The notes under the pieces were generated by a model that made no database searches, had not been told where the DNA came from, and was given only the letters and a program-made list of their open reading frames with translations. From Rhodococcus sp. P-2 (GTDB taxonomy: Bacteria > Actinomycetota > Actinomycetes > Mycobacteriales > Mycobacteriaceae), in NCBI RefSeq assembly GCF_016598535.1, contig NZ_CP066779.1, forward strand, positions 4,214,053-4,278,052: a stretch of 64,000 nucleotides of DNA, read 5' to 3'. Shown one piece after another: positions 48,793-59,662 of this stretch (positions are counted from its first letter, which is position 1; every line of letters begins with the position of its first letter). Made by a program: the position numbers and the translations under genes.

Positions 48793-48832
48793 TGCCGCAC
48801 GCGCATTGGCCCCAGAGCCTGCGCGTGCGGCA
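48793..48832 (+). terminator. Terminator after plsC, overlapping the next promoter
   Basis: A 13-bp perfect stem (TGCCGCACGCGCA and complement), 14-nt loop, followed by TAGTTTT. The same TAGTTT is the -10-like hexamer of the following gene. Confidence 0.85.
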
Positions 48833-48844
48833 TAGTTTTCGGAC

Positions 48845-49336
48845 GTGCGCTACTTCTACGACTGCGAATTCATCGAAGACGGTCGAACCATCGATCTCGT
48901 GTCCATCGGCGTCGTCTGCGAGGACGGCCGTGAGTACTACGCGGTCTCGACCGAGTTCGATCCTGCCCGCGCCGGTAGTTGGGTGCGCAAGAACGTGCTG
49001 CCGAAATTGCCGCAGCCGTCGTCTCCGCTGTGGAAATCACGCGAGAAGATCCGCGACGATCTCTTGAAGTTCTTCGTTCCGCGGCCGATGGTCGTTCCGG
49101 AGCTCTGGGCGTGGGTCGCCGCCTACGACCATGTCGCGCTGTGCCAATTGTGGGGCGATATGACCGAACTACCGCAGTCGATGCCTCGGTACACCCGCGA
49201 ACTCCGACAGTTCTGGGAAGACAACGGCAGTCCTGCCCTCCCGTCAGCGCCCGCCGACGCACACGACGCACTTGCCGACGCCAGGCACAACCTCGTGAAG
49301 TTCGACGCGATTTCGGCAGCTCGTTCACTTCGCTGA
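48845..49336 (+). CDS. DEDDh 3'-5' exoribonuclease (Rv2179c type)
   Basis: 163 residues, a short RNase T-like fold. D6 and E8 (YDCEFIEDG) form motif I; the last motif has HDALADARHN. The M. tuberculosis homologue trims RNA 3' overhangs. GTG 48845 is 6 nt after TAGTTT (48833-48838), so it should be leaderless and start immediately at the end of the plsC terminator. Confidence 0.9.
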   Translation: MRYFYDCEFIEDGRTIDLVSIGVVCEDGREYYAVSTEFDPARAGSWVRKNVLPKLPQPSSPLWKSREKIRDDLLKFFVPRPMVVPELWAWVAAYDHVALCQLWGDMTELPQSMPRYTRELRQFWEDNGSPALPSAPADAHDALADARHNLVKFDAISAARSLR

Positions 49337-50812
<1,476 letters not shown>

Positions 50813-50857
50813 CACTGCGGTCCGGCGAATCTGATTCGCGACGCTGATTTTTCAGTA

Positions 50858-50891
50858 AACGCCCTCACCTGCTCGCGCAGGTGGGGGCGTT
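50858..50891 (+). terminator. Hairpin terminator after aroG
   Basis: A 15-bp stem (AACGCCCTCACCTGC against GCAGGTGGGGGCGTT, with one mismatch) and a 4-nt loop, 46 bp past the aroG stop and next to the convergent stop at 50894. Confidence 0.85.
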
Positions 50892-50893
50892 CG

Positions 50894-51322
50894 TCATGGT
50901 GTGAATCGTGTGACGAATCGGCGCTGCCAGGGCATTTCGACGGCGCGGGGTGAGTAGTGTGCGCGAACGTACGCGGTGGCGTCCTTACTCGACACACCGC
51001 CCATGATGGCGAGAGCAGCCAAAGCTGTCCCGGTGCGGCCGTATCCACCTCCGCACGCGATCTCGACTCTTTCGCTTTCCGAACGCACCCACACTTCGTG
51101 CAGGGCGCTGCGCAGCGCATCGGGATCGCTGGGCAACCAGAAATCGCGCCAGCGGACCCACACCGAATCCCACACGGTGGTGGGGGGTTCTTTACCGGTC
51201 AGGTAGACGCCGAAGGTGGGGAGGGGTCCGGAAGGAAGTGGATTGCGGAGCCCTCGACCCCGAATCGATCTTCCCGACGGCAAGTCGAGTATCCCGAGGC
51301 TCTCGGGTTCCCACGTGGCCAT
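50894..51322 (-). CDS. Protein-tyrosine-phosphatase-like protein
   Basis: 142 residues. The P-loop CGGGYGRTG fits C-x5-R-(S/T), with the catalytic Cys after VEIA and Arg before TG; the general-acid Asp may lie in the stretch WRDFWLPSDPDALR. It is a compact dual-specificity-type phosphatase, substrate unknown. ATG 51322 is 6 nt after TAGTCT (51329-51334, minus strand), a leaderless start. It lies directly behind pknL on the same strand, a kinase-phosphatase pair by position. Confidence 0.8.
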   Translation of the reverse strand: MATWEPESLGILDLPSGRSIRGRGLRNPLPSGPLPTFGVYLTGKEPPTTVWDSVWVRWRDFWLPSDPDALRSALHEVWVRSESERVEIACGGGYGRTGTALAALAIMGGVSSKDATAYVRAHYSPRAVEMPWQRRFVTRFTP

Positions 51323-51349
51323 GAATTCAGACTAGGCCGAAGCGGACTG

Positions 51350-53413
51350 TCAGGGAATTGCGACGACGCTGATATCGGTGCCCTTGGCAACCAGGTCGTT
51401 CTTCACGCTCTGGCTGATGATGACCGAGCTGTCGTTCTGGGTGAGCTGACGCACGGTGATCTCGAGGCCGAGGCGGCCGAGTTCTTCGCGTGCGGAGGAG
51501 ACGGAGCGTCCGATCAGGGAGGGGACCTTCACGGAGTCGGAGATCAGGAGAACTACGGAGGTGCCGGCGTTGACGGAGGAGCCGACTGCGGGATCGGTGC
51601 CGATCACGTTCCCGCCCTCGACGGCGTCGTCGAACGTAGTTCTTGTGGTGCTGACGGAGATGCCAACCTTGTCGAGGGCGGCGCGTGCAGCGTTCTCGGA
51701 CATGCCCTTCACATCGGGAATGTCCACGGGCGGTGACCCTTTGGACGTGATGACCTTGACCGAGGAGCCCACGGCAACCTCGGTTCCCGGTGCCGGGTCG
51801 AGCGCTGCCACGCCGCCGATCGGGATCTTGGAGCTGAAGGTGTCTCCGCCGTCGACCGCGACGAGAGTGCGGTCGGCGAGTTGTGCGCCCAGCGCCGAGA
51901 CGTCACCGCCCGCCGGAATGGGCGGAACAGTCGGACGCCCGAGCGACGTCAGCAGCGCGACGGTCGAGCCTTTGGTGACCCTGGAGCCGGAGGCCGGATC
52001 TGTCCCGATCACCGTGTCGATGGGTTGAGCGTCGGAATACTGACCCTGGACGTCGGGGGAGAGCCCGGCGTCCTGCAGTGCGGTGACCGCAGTGTCCTTG
52101 GTCAGGCCGTCGATCGAGGGAACAGCTGTATAGCGGCCCGAGCCCATCCACCATCCGCCGAAGCCCAACGCAAGCGCCAGGACCGCGATGACGAGCAGCC
52201 AGATCAGAGTGGCTCTTCGCGATTTGCGTCGTGCCTCGACAAAATGAGCGTGCGGATCGTCGGGCACCAGTTGGTCGTCGCCGAAATCGGAACCGTCGTC
52301 GAAATCCGAGTCGCCGCCGACAGTCGCCGGACGAGCAGTTTGTGCGGTGACCGCGCGAGTGTGCTGAATGCCGCCAGGGGGAGGAGAGGCCGTCCCGAGT
52401 GCCGTGGTGGCTGCCGCAGCCGGGGCCACGCCGGACGCCAATACCGTCGTGGCAGCAGGGTTCGGGCGCGCAGCAGAGTTCGGGTGTACATCCGTGGGGG
52501 GCGCAGGCGCCGGTTGTGGCCGGGCCGGCGCAACCTGCGCGCTCTGGTGCTGGGCGCTTCGACGCGGAGCCGGAACACGGTACGACGGAAGTTCCAGCTG
52601 CTCGCTCACACTGCGAAGTGCAGCTGCCATCTCACCGGCGTCGGCGAAACGATGTGCCGGCTCACGGTGAGTGGCTTCGGCAACCAGACGATCGAACTGC
52701 GCCGGTACACCAGGGATACGTGAACCTGGGCGCGGGACATCGTCGTGGATGCGTTGGTAGGCGATGGAGAGTGACGTATCGCCGGTGAACGGTGTTGTAC
52801 CAGTGAGAAGTTCGAACATCAACACGCCGGTGGAGTAGACGTCGCTTCGAGTGTCGGCAATTCCTGACGTCACCTGTTCCGGCGACAGATAGGCCGCGGT
52901 GCCGAGAATCACGCTGTTGGAGGTGGTGGTTGCTGCCGCAGCTGCACGCACCAATCCGAAGTCGGCGATCTTCACCTCGCCTGTGTCCGAGATCAAGATG
53001 TTCTCGGGTTTGACGTCACGGTGAACCAGTCCCGCTCGATGCGCCACCGCCAACGCGTCCAGGACAGGTGCCACGACTGCAGCGACGGCGTGTGGCGGCA
53101 TCGGTCCGCGCTCACGAAGGAGCTCACGCAAGGTTCCACCGTCGACGAGTTCCATCACGAGGAACACGTGATTGCGATCGCTGCCTTGGTCGTAGACGGC
53201 CACAAGGGCCGGATGCTTGAGTCGGGCCACGGCCCGGGCCTCGAACTCGAAACGAGTCAGGAACGCTGGATCGCCGGCGAATTGCGGGTCCATCACCTTG
53301 ATCGCGACAGGTCGATCCAACCGTGTATCGAGGCCTCGATACACGGTCGACATACCGCCGCGCGCGATCGGTGCGTCCACTCGATAGCGGCGCTCGAGCA
53401 TTTCGCCGATCAA
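51350..53413 (-). CDS. pknL: Ser/Thr protein kinase with four PASTA domains
   Basis: 687 residues. Kinase domain (about 8-275): glycine loop ARGGMSTVYRG, K39 in VAIKV, HRDVKPEN (131-138), DFG (151-153). A Pro/Ala-rich juxtamembrane stretch follows, then one membrane helix (about 402-423), then four extracellular PASTA units beginning near 428, 494, 561 and 628 (the second is degenerate). TTG 53413 has GGAGG at 6-7 nt. M. tuberculosis PknL, as I recall, has no PASTA units, so this one can sense wall fragments where that one cannot. Confidence 0.93.
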   Translation of the reverse strand: MIGEMLERRYRVDAPIARGGMSTVYRGLDTRLDRPVAIKVMDPQFAGDPAFLTRFEFEARAVARLKHPALVAVYDQGSDRNHVFLVMELVDGGTLRELLRERGPMPPHAVAAVVAPVLDALAVAHRAGLVHRDVKPENILISDTGEVKIADFGLVRAAAAATTTSNSVILGTAAYLSPEQVTSGIADTRSDVYSTGVLMFELLTGTTPFTGDTSLSIAYQRIHDDVPRPGSRIPGVPAQFDRLVAEATHREPAHRFADAGEMAAALRSVSEQLELPSYRVPAPRRSAQHQSAQVAPARPQPAPAPPTDVHPNSAARPNPAATTVLASGVAPAAAATTALGTASPPPGGIQHTRAVTAQTARPATVGGDSDFDDGSDFGDDQLVPDDPHAHFVEARRKSRRATLIWLLVIAVLALALGFGGWWMGSGRYTAVPSIDGLTKDTAVTALQDAGLSPDVQGQYSDAQPIDTVIGTDPASGSRVTKGSTVALLTSLGRPTVPPIPAGGDVSALGAQLADRTLVAVDGGDTFSSKIPIGGVAALDPAPGTEVAVGSSVKVITSKGSPPVDIPDVKGMSENAARAALDKVGISVSTTRTTFDDAVEGGNVIGTDPAVGSSVNAGTSVVLLISDSVKVPSLIGRSVSSAREELGRLGLEITVRQLTQNDSSVIISQSVKNDLVAKGTDISVVAIP

Positions 53414-53731
53414 CCCTCGACCTCCGTAATGACTATTCCTCCGTGCTTGCGATCTGCGTGCTTGCGATCTGTCTGCTTGCGGTCTGGGTGGTAGCTGTCA
53501 GCAATGTGGGTGGTTGTATACCGCGTACTGGCTCCCGCAGTGAGGCACCGATTCACATCCACCGCGAAATCCCGGTTACTGATACGCCGCATCCCGTCCA
53601 TCGTAGCCAGCGATACCGACGCGGAAGTCTCGAGAACGTCACAGAGCATGGTGGCCGTACCGGAGTGGCGGTTTCGAGCACTGCACCGGGCGGTACACAG
53701 CGGGCTCGTCGGACCGGATAAACTTCTCGCG

Positions 53732-54100
53732 GTGAGCGCGATTCCTTATTGTGATGATGTCCTGGATTCTTCGGTGTCCCTGTTCCAACTGGTGGATGTG
53801 GCGAAGAACGTCGGGTTGCCGGTGAGCAAGGTTCACCAGCTACTTCGCGATCACAAGATCATCGCAGTCAAGCGTCACGGTGTTCTCGGCGTTCCCGAAG
53901 TGTTCTTCGGTGAGGACGGCCAGATCGTCAAGTGGCTGCCCGGTCTCCTGGCGGTGCTGCACGACGGCGGCTACACCGACGTCGAAATCCTTCGCTGGTT
54001 GTTCCTGGCCGACGACTCCCTGCCCGGTCGCCCGGTAGACGCACTGCACGGCCATCTCGCGCGTGAGGTCATCCGCCGCGCACAGGCCATGGCTTTCTGA
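53732..54100 (+). CDS. Rv2175c-type DNA-binding protein
   Basis: 122 residues: SAIPYCDDVLDSS, a helix-turn-helix (LVDVAKNVGLPVSKVHQLLRDHKIIAVKR), VPEVFF and the end RPVDALHGHLAREVIRRAQAMAF. In M. tuberculosis the homologue is a PknL substrate phosphorylated on an N-terminal threonine that reduces DNA binding. The start is GTG 53732, 7 nt after TAAACT (53719-53724); the frame is open 76 codons further but without homology. With this start the N-terminal tail and its threonine are absent. Divergent from pknL. Confidence 0.88.
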   Translation: MSAIPYCDDVLDSSVSLFQLVDVAKNVGLPVSKVHQLLRDHKIIAVKRHGVLGVPEVFFGEDGQIVKWLPGLLAVLHDGGYTDVEILRWLFLADDSLPGRPVDALHGHLAREVIRRAQAMAF

Positions 54101-54120
54101 GATGCCGGCCTTCTGACAAC

Positions 54121-55065
54121 TCACCTCATGCGGTTTTTCGCCGCGTAGGTTGCCGACCGGACCAGACCCGGCGCAGCGACTCGAAGTCGCGTGCGTCCGG
54201 GAACGGACACACGTCGATGCAGTATCCGGAAGTCGGCGCGCTCGACCTGGTCGAGAATTGCTCCGTACAACACGAAAGCCGTGCGGATCGACGGCTGGAC
54301 CCGCCGATCGAGCATCGGGATGCCGGATTCGGCGGACCGATACCGCCCCCGCGTCACGGCAATGAAGTGTGCCAGCGCGCGCTTGACCCGAACGTCCACA
54401 GTTCCGGTTCTGCGCCCGTGCTCGAGCATCTCGATGTCGACCCCGAATGCAGCGAACTCGCCCGCCGGGAGATACAGACGTCCCCGGTCGAAGTCTTCAC
54501 CGACGTCGCGGATGAAGTTGGTCAGCTGAAATGCCTCACCGAGATTCGACGCGGGCACTACAGCTTCTTGCTGCGGGACGCTCACTCCGAGAATCGGAAG
54601 CATCTGCAAACCGATGACGACGGCGGAGCCGTACATGTACTCGGTAAGCTCGTCCATCGTGTTGTAGACGGGTCGAAACTTCGCCGTGTCGGGGGCGTCC
54701 ATTCGCATGGACTCGAAGAAGGCGTCGAAATATGCGCGCGGGATGTCGAACGTCTTCACGGCATCGGCGAATGCCGGGAGTACGCGTGTCAGGGCGGCGG
54801 GAACCGTCGACGGAAATTCAACTGTCACAGTGGCGTTGTCGAGTGCGGTGACGGCTGCACGTTCGACGTCGGCGAGCACCGTGCCGCGTTCATGCGGACC
54901 CGACGGTTCGTCGACGATGTCGTCGACGACGCGAGCAAATGCGTAGAGTGCGTGAACTGCGCGGCGTCGAGGCTCGGGTAGCAACCGCGCGGCCAGATAG
55001 TACGTTCGGCCGTGTTCCCTCGTCACGCCCTCGCAGAATCCGTAGGACGCGGACAGCGCGTTCAT
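54121..55065 (-). CDS. crtB: Phytoene/squalene synthase
   Basis: Condenses two geranylgeranyl (or farnesyl) diphosphates head to head. 314 residues with the two acidic motifs: DDIVDE in YAFARVVDDIVDEPSG (about 45-60) and DVGEDFDRGRLYLP. The N-terminus NALSASYGFCEGVTREHG is typical of phytoene synthases. ATG 55065 lies 19 bp after the mptA stop; the frame runs further but would overlap mptA. It is absent from the mycobacterial block, and together with crtI it makes a carotenoid pair around mptA. Confidence 0.9.
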   Translation of the reverse strand: MNALSASYGFCEGVTREHGRTYYLAARLLPEPRRRAVHALYAFARVVDDIVDEPSGPHERGTVLADVERAAVTALDNATVTVEFPSTVPAALTRVLPAFADAVKTFDIPRAYFDAFFESMRMDAPDTAKFRPVYNTMDELTEYMYGSAVVIGLQMLPILGVSVPQQEAVVPASNLGEAFQLTNFIRDVGEDFDRGRLYLPAGEFAAFGVDIEMLEHGRRTGTVDVRVKRALAHFIAVTRGRYRSAESGIPMLDRRVQPSIRTAFVLYGAILDQVERADFRILHRRVSVPGRTRLRVAAPGLVRSATYAAKNRMR

Positions 55066-55084
55066 GACACGTGAATCACGCGGA

Positions 55085-56659
55085 TCATGACGTCGACGTC
55101 GACGTCGCCGAGGCCGCTGTCGGGACTTCGACCGGCTTTTCATGCCGGCGACCACGAAGCCGGAGTGGATCTTCCGTCTGCAAGGACATCGCCGCGACCA
55201 CAGCGGCGAAGACGGCCAGAGCCACGTGCGGGAACGTGTAAAGGCCGATGGATCCGTCCGGCTGGAATACCAGCATGAGCCAAGTGGACAGTCCGGTCAG
55301 GACTGCGAGGGTGGTCGGCGACATTGCGAAGCCGGCCGCTACTGCCAGCGGCCAGGAGTAGTACCAGGGGAGTGCGGCGGGGGAGAGAACGACGATGGCG
55401 ACCATCACGATCACGATGCCCATGACGGCGTCGCGCTCGGTCTTGCGGTAACGCCACCACACGACGGCGATGATCGCGATCAACACAACCGCCGAGATGG
55501 TCCGGGAGACTTCGAGGATGTCGTTGAAATGGTCACCGGCGAACCAGGAGGTGGCCATGGTTCCGATGTGCGCCACGATCGTGGGCAGCGAGAGCCAGTT
55601 GATGATCTTTGCCGAACCCGAGAGTGCCGTCGTCCAGCCGAGGCCGACTCCGGCGATCAGTGAGGTGGATCCGAGTACCGCCACGAACACGGCAAAACCA
55701 GCACCGGCCGTCTTGACGAACGAGCGGATCGGTGACGCCGGTTCCCGCCCGGCGGCCGCGGCATCCTCCCGTTCGTGGATCATCCAGATCCAGACGATGA
55801 AGGGAAGTGCGACGCCCGCGGTTGCCTTGATCGCGACGGCGAGCGCGATGAGCCCTATTCCGAACAGGTGCTTACGTTCGAGAGCGAGCGCAATGCCCGC
55901 GGCCATGAGGCCGACCATGAGCATCTCGTTGTGAACGCCGCCGATCAGGTGGATCAGAACGAGGGGATTGAGTACTGCGAGCCACAGCGCGATCGAGGTG
56001 TTTCCGCCGAGCTTCGTTGCGAGATGGGGGACCGCCCACATCATCAGGGCAAGTCCCGGGAGCATCGTGATCCGCAACAGCATCGTGCCGGCGATGACGT
56101 TCTCGCCGGTCAGGCGAACGATGGCGTCGGCAAGGAGAAGGTGAACCGGACCGTACGGAGTCGTTGTCGTCGTCCACACGTTGGAGACGTTGTCGAGCAG
56201 GATTCCCGGATTGACGACCGGCCCGACGGCGTACGGGTCGAAGCCGTTGCGCAACAATGCGCCCTGTGCCAGGTAGGAGTAGGCGTCGCGGCTGAACATG
56301 GGAACCGCGAACAGGAGCGGAAACGTCCAGACCGGAACGACGTAACGCAGACCGCGCAACGAGACGTCACCGCGCAGAGTCGAGCGACCCAGCCGAACCC
56401 AGGCGCCGATCATGCACAGGACGCCGATCCAGACGATCGCTGCCGACAGAATCGATCCGTGTCCGAATCGGAGCCAGGACAGATGCATCGACTCGAGCAG
56501 CGGATCCTGGCGCCGGACGCTCCCGGCACCGAATCCGCCGAAAGTGATCATGGCGGCGCCGACGAAGCCGAGCAGTGCACTGTGACCTTCGGGGGTCCGA
56601 AGGAAGTTGGCGGCCCTTAGGTGCCACGGTCTTTCAGTGGCTGCGGCAGAGGACGTCAT
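55085..56659 (-). CDS. mptA: Alpha-(1->6)-mannopyranosyltransferase
   Basis: GT-C polyprenyl-phosphate-mannose-dependent transferase that extends the lipomannan backbone (Rv2174). 524 residues, about 12 membrane helices; the first outer loop carries the diagnostic MFSRDAYSYLAQG (R124, D125). ATG 56659 has GGAGGA upstream. The C-terminus is a short Ser/Thr-Ala tail. It lies between crtI and crtB on the same strand, so expression may be linked with carotenoid synthesis. Confidence 0.92.
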   Translation of the reverse strand: MTSSAAATERPWHLRAANFLRTPEGHSALLGFVGAAMITFGGFGAGSVRRQDPLLESMHLSWLRFGHGSILSAAIVWIGVLCMIGAWVRLGRSTLRGDVSLRGLRYVVPVWTFPLLFAVPMFSRDAYSYLAQGALLRNGFDPYAVGPVVNPGILLDNVSNVWTTTTTPYGPVHLLLADAIVRLTGENVIAGTMLLRITMLPGLALMMWAVPHLATKLGGNTSIALWLAVLNPLVLIHLIGGVHNEMLMVGLMAAGIALALERKHLFGIGLIALAVAIKATAGVALPFIVWIWMIHEREDAAAAGREPASPIRSFVKTAGAGFAVFVAVLGSTSLIAGVGLGWTTALSGSAKIINWLSLPTIVAHIGTMATSWFAGDHFNDILEVSRTISAVVLIAIIAVVWWRYRKTERDAVMGIVIVMVAIVVLSPAALPWYYSWPLAVAAGFAMSPTTLAVLTGLSTWLMLVFQPDGSIGLYTFPHVALAVFAAVVAAMSLQTEDPLRLRGRRHEKPVEVPTAASATSTSTS

Positions 56660-56757
56660 CGGTGCAGGTTCCTCCCCCGAGGAGATCGGTGTCGATCGGC
56701 GCGTGCAGCGCCCGAGTCGGTGAATCGTGGATGAATGGTCGGTTACGAGGGGCTAGT

Positions 56758-58350
56758 TTAGTTGCTCGCACGAGTGCTCACCGCGCTGGCTCGCTCGCGT
56801 GTACCGGTAATACGTTCGGCAGCGAGCCGTCCGGACAGCAGAACGGTCGGTACCCCTACCCCCGGAACGGTTCCCGATCCGGCGAGTACGACGTTCTCGA
56901 ATCCCCGGGCGAGGTTCTTGCGTCGGAACGGCCCCGTCTGGGTGAAGGTGTGTGCTGCCGCGAACGGACTACCAGCGGCCATGCCCTTCTCGAGCCAGGT
57001 CTGTGGGGTGTCGACGTGATCGATCTCGAACCCCTCGACCAGTCCCGTATAGCCACGTTCTTGCAGCGTGAGGATGATTTCGCGCACGTAGGCCGGGCCG
57101 AGAGTCGACCAGTCGAGCGGCGCACTGTCCAGATTCGGGCACGGCGCGAGGACTGACAGCGGTTCACGGATCCGGCCGTCTCGCGAGAAGGCCAGACTCG
57201 GATCGGTCTGTGCCGGTCGGGTGACGAGCAGTGACGGATCACTCATCAATTGCCCGCGGCCGCGGCGTGCCGTGATCTCGGCGAAGGTGCGCTTCCACGC
57301 CTCGCCGAAGTCGATCATGTGGTGTCGCTGCGCGGGCCATCCGTCGGCGACCGCAGAGGAAACAGTGCCGTGAATCACGACAGCCGACGGCGATGTCCGC
57401 ACCGGGCGTGGTCGCAATCGCGTATGGGGACGCAGGAGCGAGTTCGTGACGGCCATGTCGGGAGTCAGCACCGCGGCGTCACAGTGGAAGCGCTCACCGT
57501 CGCGTGTGTGGACGGCACGCACGCGACGATCGCTCACTTCGAGGCGTTCGACCGTGCGGCCGAGATGCAGAACCCCACCGGCGTCGGTGAAGGCGTCGGC
57601 CATCGACTCGGCGATCGTGTGCATCCCACCTTCGGGGAAGTAGACGCCGAGTGAGGTGTCCATGTGAGCGATCGCGCCGTACACCGCGAGGGCTCGAGAC
57701 GGAGCAACGCCCGCATACAGCGCTTGGAAGGTGAAGATCCGCCGGAGGCGAGGGTCGCGGATCTTGCGATCCACCTGCCCGCCCAGTTTCCCGAATCCGC
57801 CCAGCGCGACGAGTCGGCTCAGATCCTTGATTGCGTCACGCGAATTGACCAGTCCGAGGGGAGAATCGAAGTCGGCGTCCATGAAGCGATCGAATTCGGC
57901 GTCGAAGATACGGCTCAGCCATCGGCGCAAGGCGCGGTATCGCTGCGCTTCTTCCGGCCCGCAAACACGGGAGACTTCGGCAGCCATGTCTTCGGGGTCG
58001 GCATGAACATCGAGAGCGGTGCCGTCTGCGAATCGCGCGTGGTACGTCGGATCGAGCTTGTGCACAACGAATTTGGGGTTCGTCGAGTCGGGGTCGGCGC
58101 CCACGGCCGCGAGGGCGTCGTCGACGAGTTCGGGCATCGTGAGCACCGTTGCGCCGTTGTCGATGCTGTAGTCGCTGCCCTGGTAGACACCGACCCGCCC
58201 GCCGACCGAGCTGTTGCTCTCGAGAATCGTGACGTCGCGTCCGGCGCCTCGCAGATACAACCCGGCGGAGAGTCCCGCGAGTCCCGCACCGACGATCACG
58301 ACTCGATCGGTCGGCGAGCTGACGGTTCGAGTGCGGTGCACGTCTGCCAC
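56758..58350 (-). CDS. crtI: Phytoene desaturase-type FAD enzyme
   Basis: Oxidises phytoene toward lycopene. 530 residues: FAD-binding VIVGAGLAGLSAGLYLRGAG near 18, SVGGRVGVYQ, and the C-terminal bacterial-type phytoene-dehydrogenase signature NVVLAGSGTVPGVGVPTVLLSGRLAAERI. The start GTG 58350 lies 2 nt after the idsA2 stop; the open frame upstream (about 280 codons) is the shadow of idsA2. It is the second gene in idsA2-crtI-mptA-crtB. Confidence 0.92.
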   Translation of the reverse strand: MADVHRTRTVSSPTDRVVIVGAGLAGLSAGLYLRGAGRDVTILESNSSVGGRVGVYQGSDYSIDNGATVLTMPELVDDALAAVGADPDSTNPKFVVHKLDPTYHARFADGTALDVHADPEDMAAEVSRVCGPEEAQRYRALRRWLSRIFDAEFDRFMDADFDSPLGLVNSRDAIKDLSRLVALGGFGKLGGQVDRKIRDPRLRRIFTFQALYAGVAPSRALAVYGAIAHMDTSLGVYFPEGGMHTIAESMADAFTDAGGVLHLGRTVERLEVSDRRVRAVHTRDGERFHCDAAVLTPDMAVTNSLLRPHTRLRPRPVRTSPSAVVIHGTVSSAVADGWPAQRHHMIDFGEAWKRTFAEITARRGRGQLMSDPSLLVTRPAQTDPSLAFSRDGRIREPLSVLAPCPNLDSAPLDWSTLGPAYVREIILTLQERGYTGLVEGFEIDHVDTPQTWLEKGMAAGSPFAAAHTFTQTGPFRRKNLARGFENVVLAGSGTVPGVGVPTVLLSGRLAAERITGTRERASAVSTRASN

Positions 58351-58352
58351 GG

Positions 58353-59492
58353 TCAGTAGCTTCGCTTCGTGGCCGCGATCGCCATGTCGGTCAGACGTGA
58401 CTTGGCTTCTGCCGTTGCCGTGCTCGCGTCGAGGGCGTTCGCAGCTGCCTCGACGAGGGCGTCGATCTGCGTTTCGACGTCGGTGACGGCGCCGAGATCG
58501 GTGATCGCCTGGCGCAGGCTGTCGACCTCGTTGTCGGTCAACTGGGTGCCGATTCCGTTGCGGAGCAGTTGTGCGGAGGCCGGGTCTGCGGCGTCGGCGC
58601 GGGCGAGCGCCATCGCGAACAGCACCGTCCGCTTGCCGGCAATGAGATCGTCGCCCGACGGTTTGCCCGTGACGGACGGATCTCCGAAGACACCGAGCAG
58701 GTCGTCGCGAAGTTGGAAAGCGACACCGATGTCGGTGCCGAACGTCCGGTAGGCATCGATCAACTCGGCGTCTGCACCGAACAGTGCGGCGCCGAGGTGC
58801 AGTGGGCGTTCGATCGTGTACGCGGCGGTTTTGTAGCGGTTGACCCGCATGGCTGCCTCGACGGTCTCGTCTCCTCGGGCTTCGTTGCTGATGTCGAGGA
58901 ATTGGCCACCGAGAACCTCGGTGCGCATTGCCGACCAGACCGGACTGACTCGAGCGGCCGCCTCGGGGCTGATCCCGGATTCTCGGATCATGTCGTCCGC
59001 CCAGGCCAAGGCCAGATCGCCGAGAAGTATGGCGACGGCCTCGCCGAAGTGCGCGGAGTCGCCGCTCCACTCCTGGCCTCGGTGCTGGTCTTCGAATTCG
59101 ACGTGAACGGTCGGGAAGCCGCGCCTGGTCGTTGATGCGTCGATGATGTCGTCGTGGACGAGCGCGCAGGCCTGCACCAGTTCGAGGGCGGCGCACGCAC
59201 GAATCACAGCGTCTGCGTCCTTACCGTTCGGGTCGCCTCCGGCACCGAGCCATCCCGTCCAGGCAAAGGACGGCCGAACGCGCTTTCCTCCGCGCAGGAC
59301 GAAGGCCTCGAGGGTACTGACGGCCTTCTCGTAACCACCGCCGATGGTCGAGACGAGTTCGCGGCGTGAATCGAAGAAGTCGCGGAGCGCTCCTTCGAAC
59401 AGGCCCGGCAGTTCGAGTGAGGTCGGATGCGGTGCGGTGTTGGTCGAACTCTGTCCAACGCGCGCGGTTCCTGCGGACAGGGTGGCCTCCAA
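58353..59492 (-). CDS. idsA2: Polyprenyl (geranylgeranyl-type) diphosphate synthase
   Basis: 379 residues, counterpart of Rv2173. GGKRVRP, the first aspartate motif DDIID (after ALVHDD) and the second DDLLGVFGD are intact, so it should be active. It likely makes the C15-C20 diphosphate used by crtB next door. TTG 59492 is the best available start; GAACAT lies 7 nt before it and no ribosome site is clear, so the N-terminus is uncertain. The first 30 residues are disordered. Confidence 0.9.
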   Translation of the reverse strand: MEATLSAGTARVGQSSTNTAPHPTSLELPGLFEGALRDFFDSRRELVSTIGGGYEKAVSTLEAFVLRGGKRVRPSFAWTGWLGAGGDPNGKDADAVIRACAALELVQACALVHDDIIDASTTRRGFPTVHVEFEDQHRGQEWSGDSAHFGEAVAILLGDLALAWADDMIRESGISPEAAARVSPVWSAMRTEVLGGQFLDISNEARGDETVEAAMRVNRYKTAAYTIERPLHLGAALFGADAELIDAYRTFGTDIGVAFQLRDDLLGVFGDPSVTGKPSGDDLIAGKRTVLFAMALARADAADPASAQLLRNGIGTQLTDNEVDSLRQAITDLGAVTDVETQIDALVEAAANALDASTATAEAKSRLTDMAIAATKRSY

Positions 59493-59662
59493 GATCGGTA
59501 TGTTCTCGCGCCGGAGGGTTACACGGAAGCGAGCTTGGGGCCCAGCTTAGTGGGGGTTGGAATCAACGGCGGTTCGGGCCGTGAACTGCGTGATCCTGAC
59601 ATTCGGGATACGCAGTCCTGGGCGATGAGCTTGTTTGCAGGTGGAAAACATATGCTTGACCG

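Noticed and set aside
56758-59196. 812-codon reading of the crtI gene
   Set aside because: The first 280 codons overlap idsA2 in another frame and are Arg-rich nonsense; homology begins at GTG 58350.
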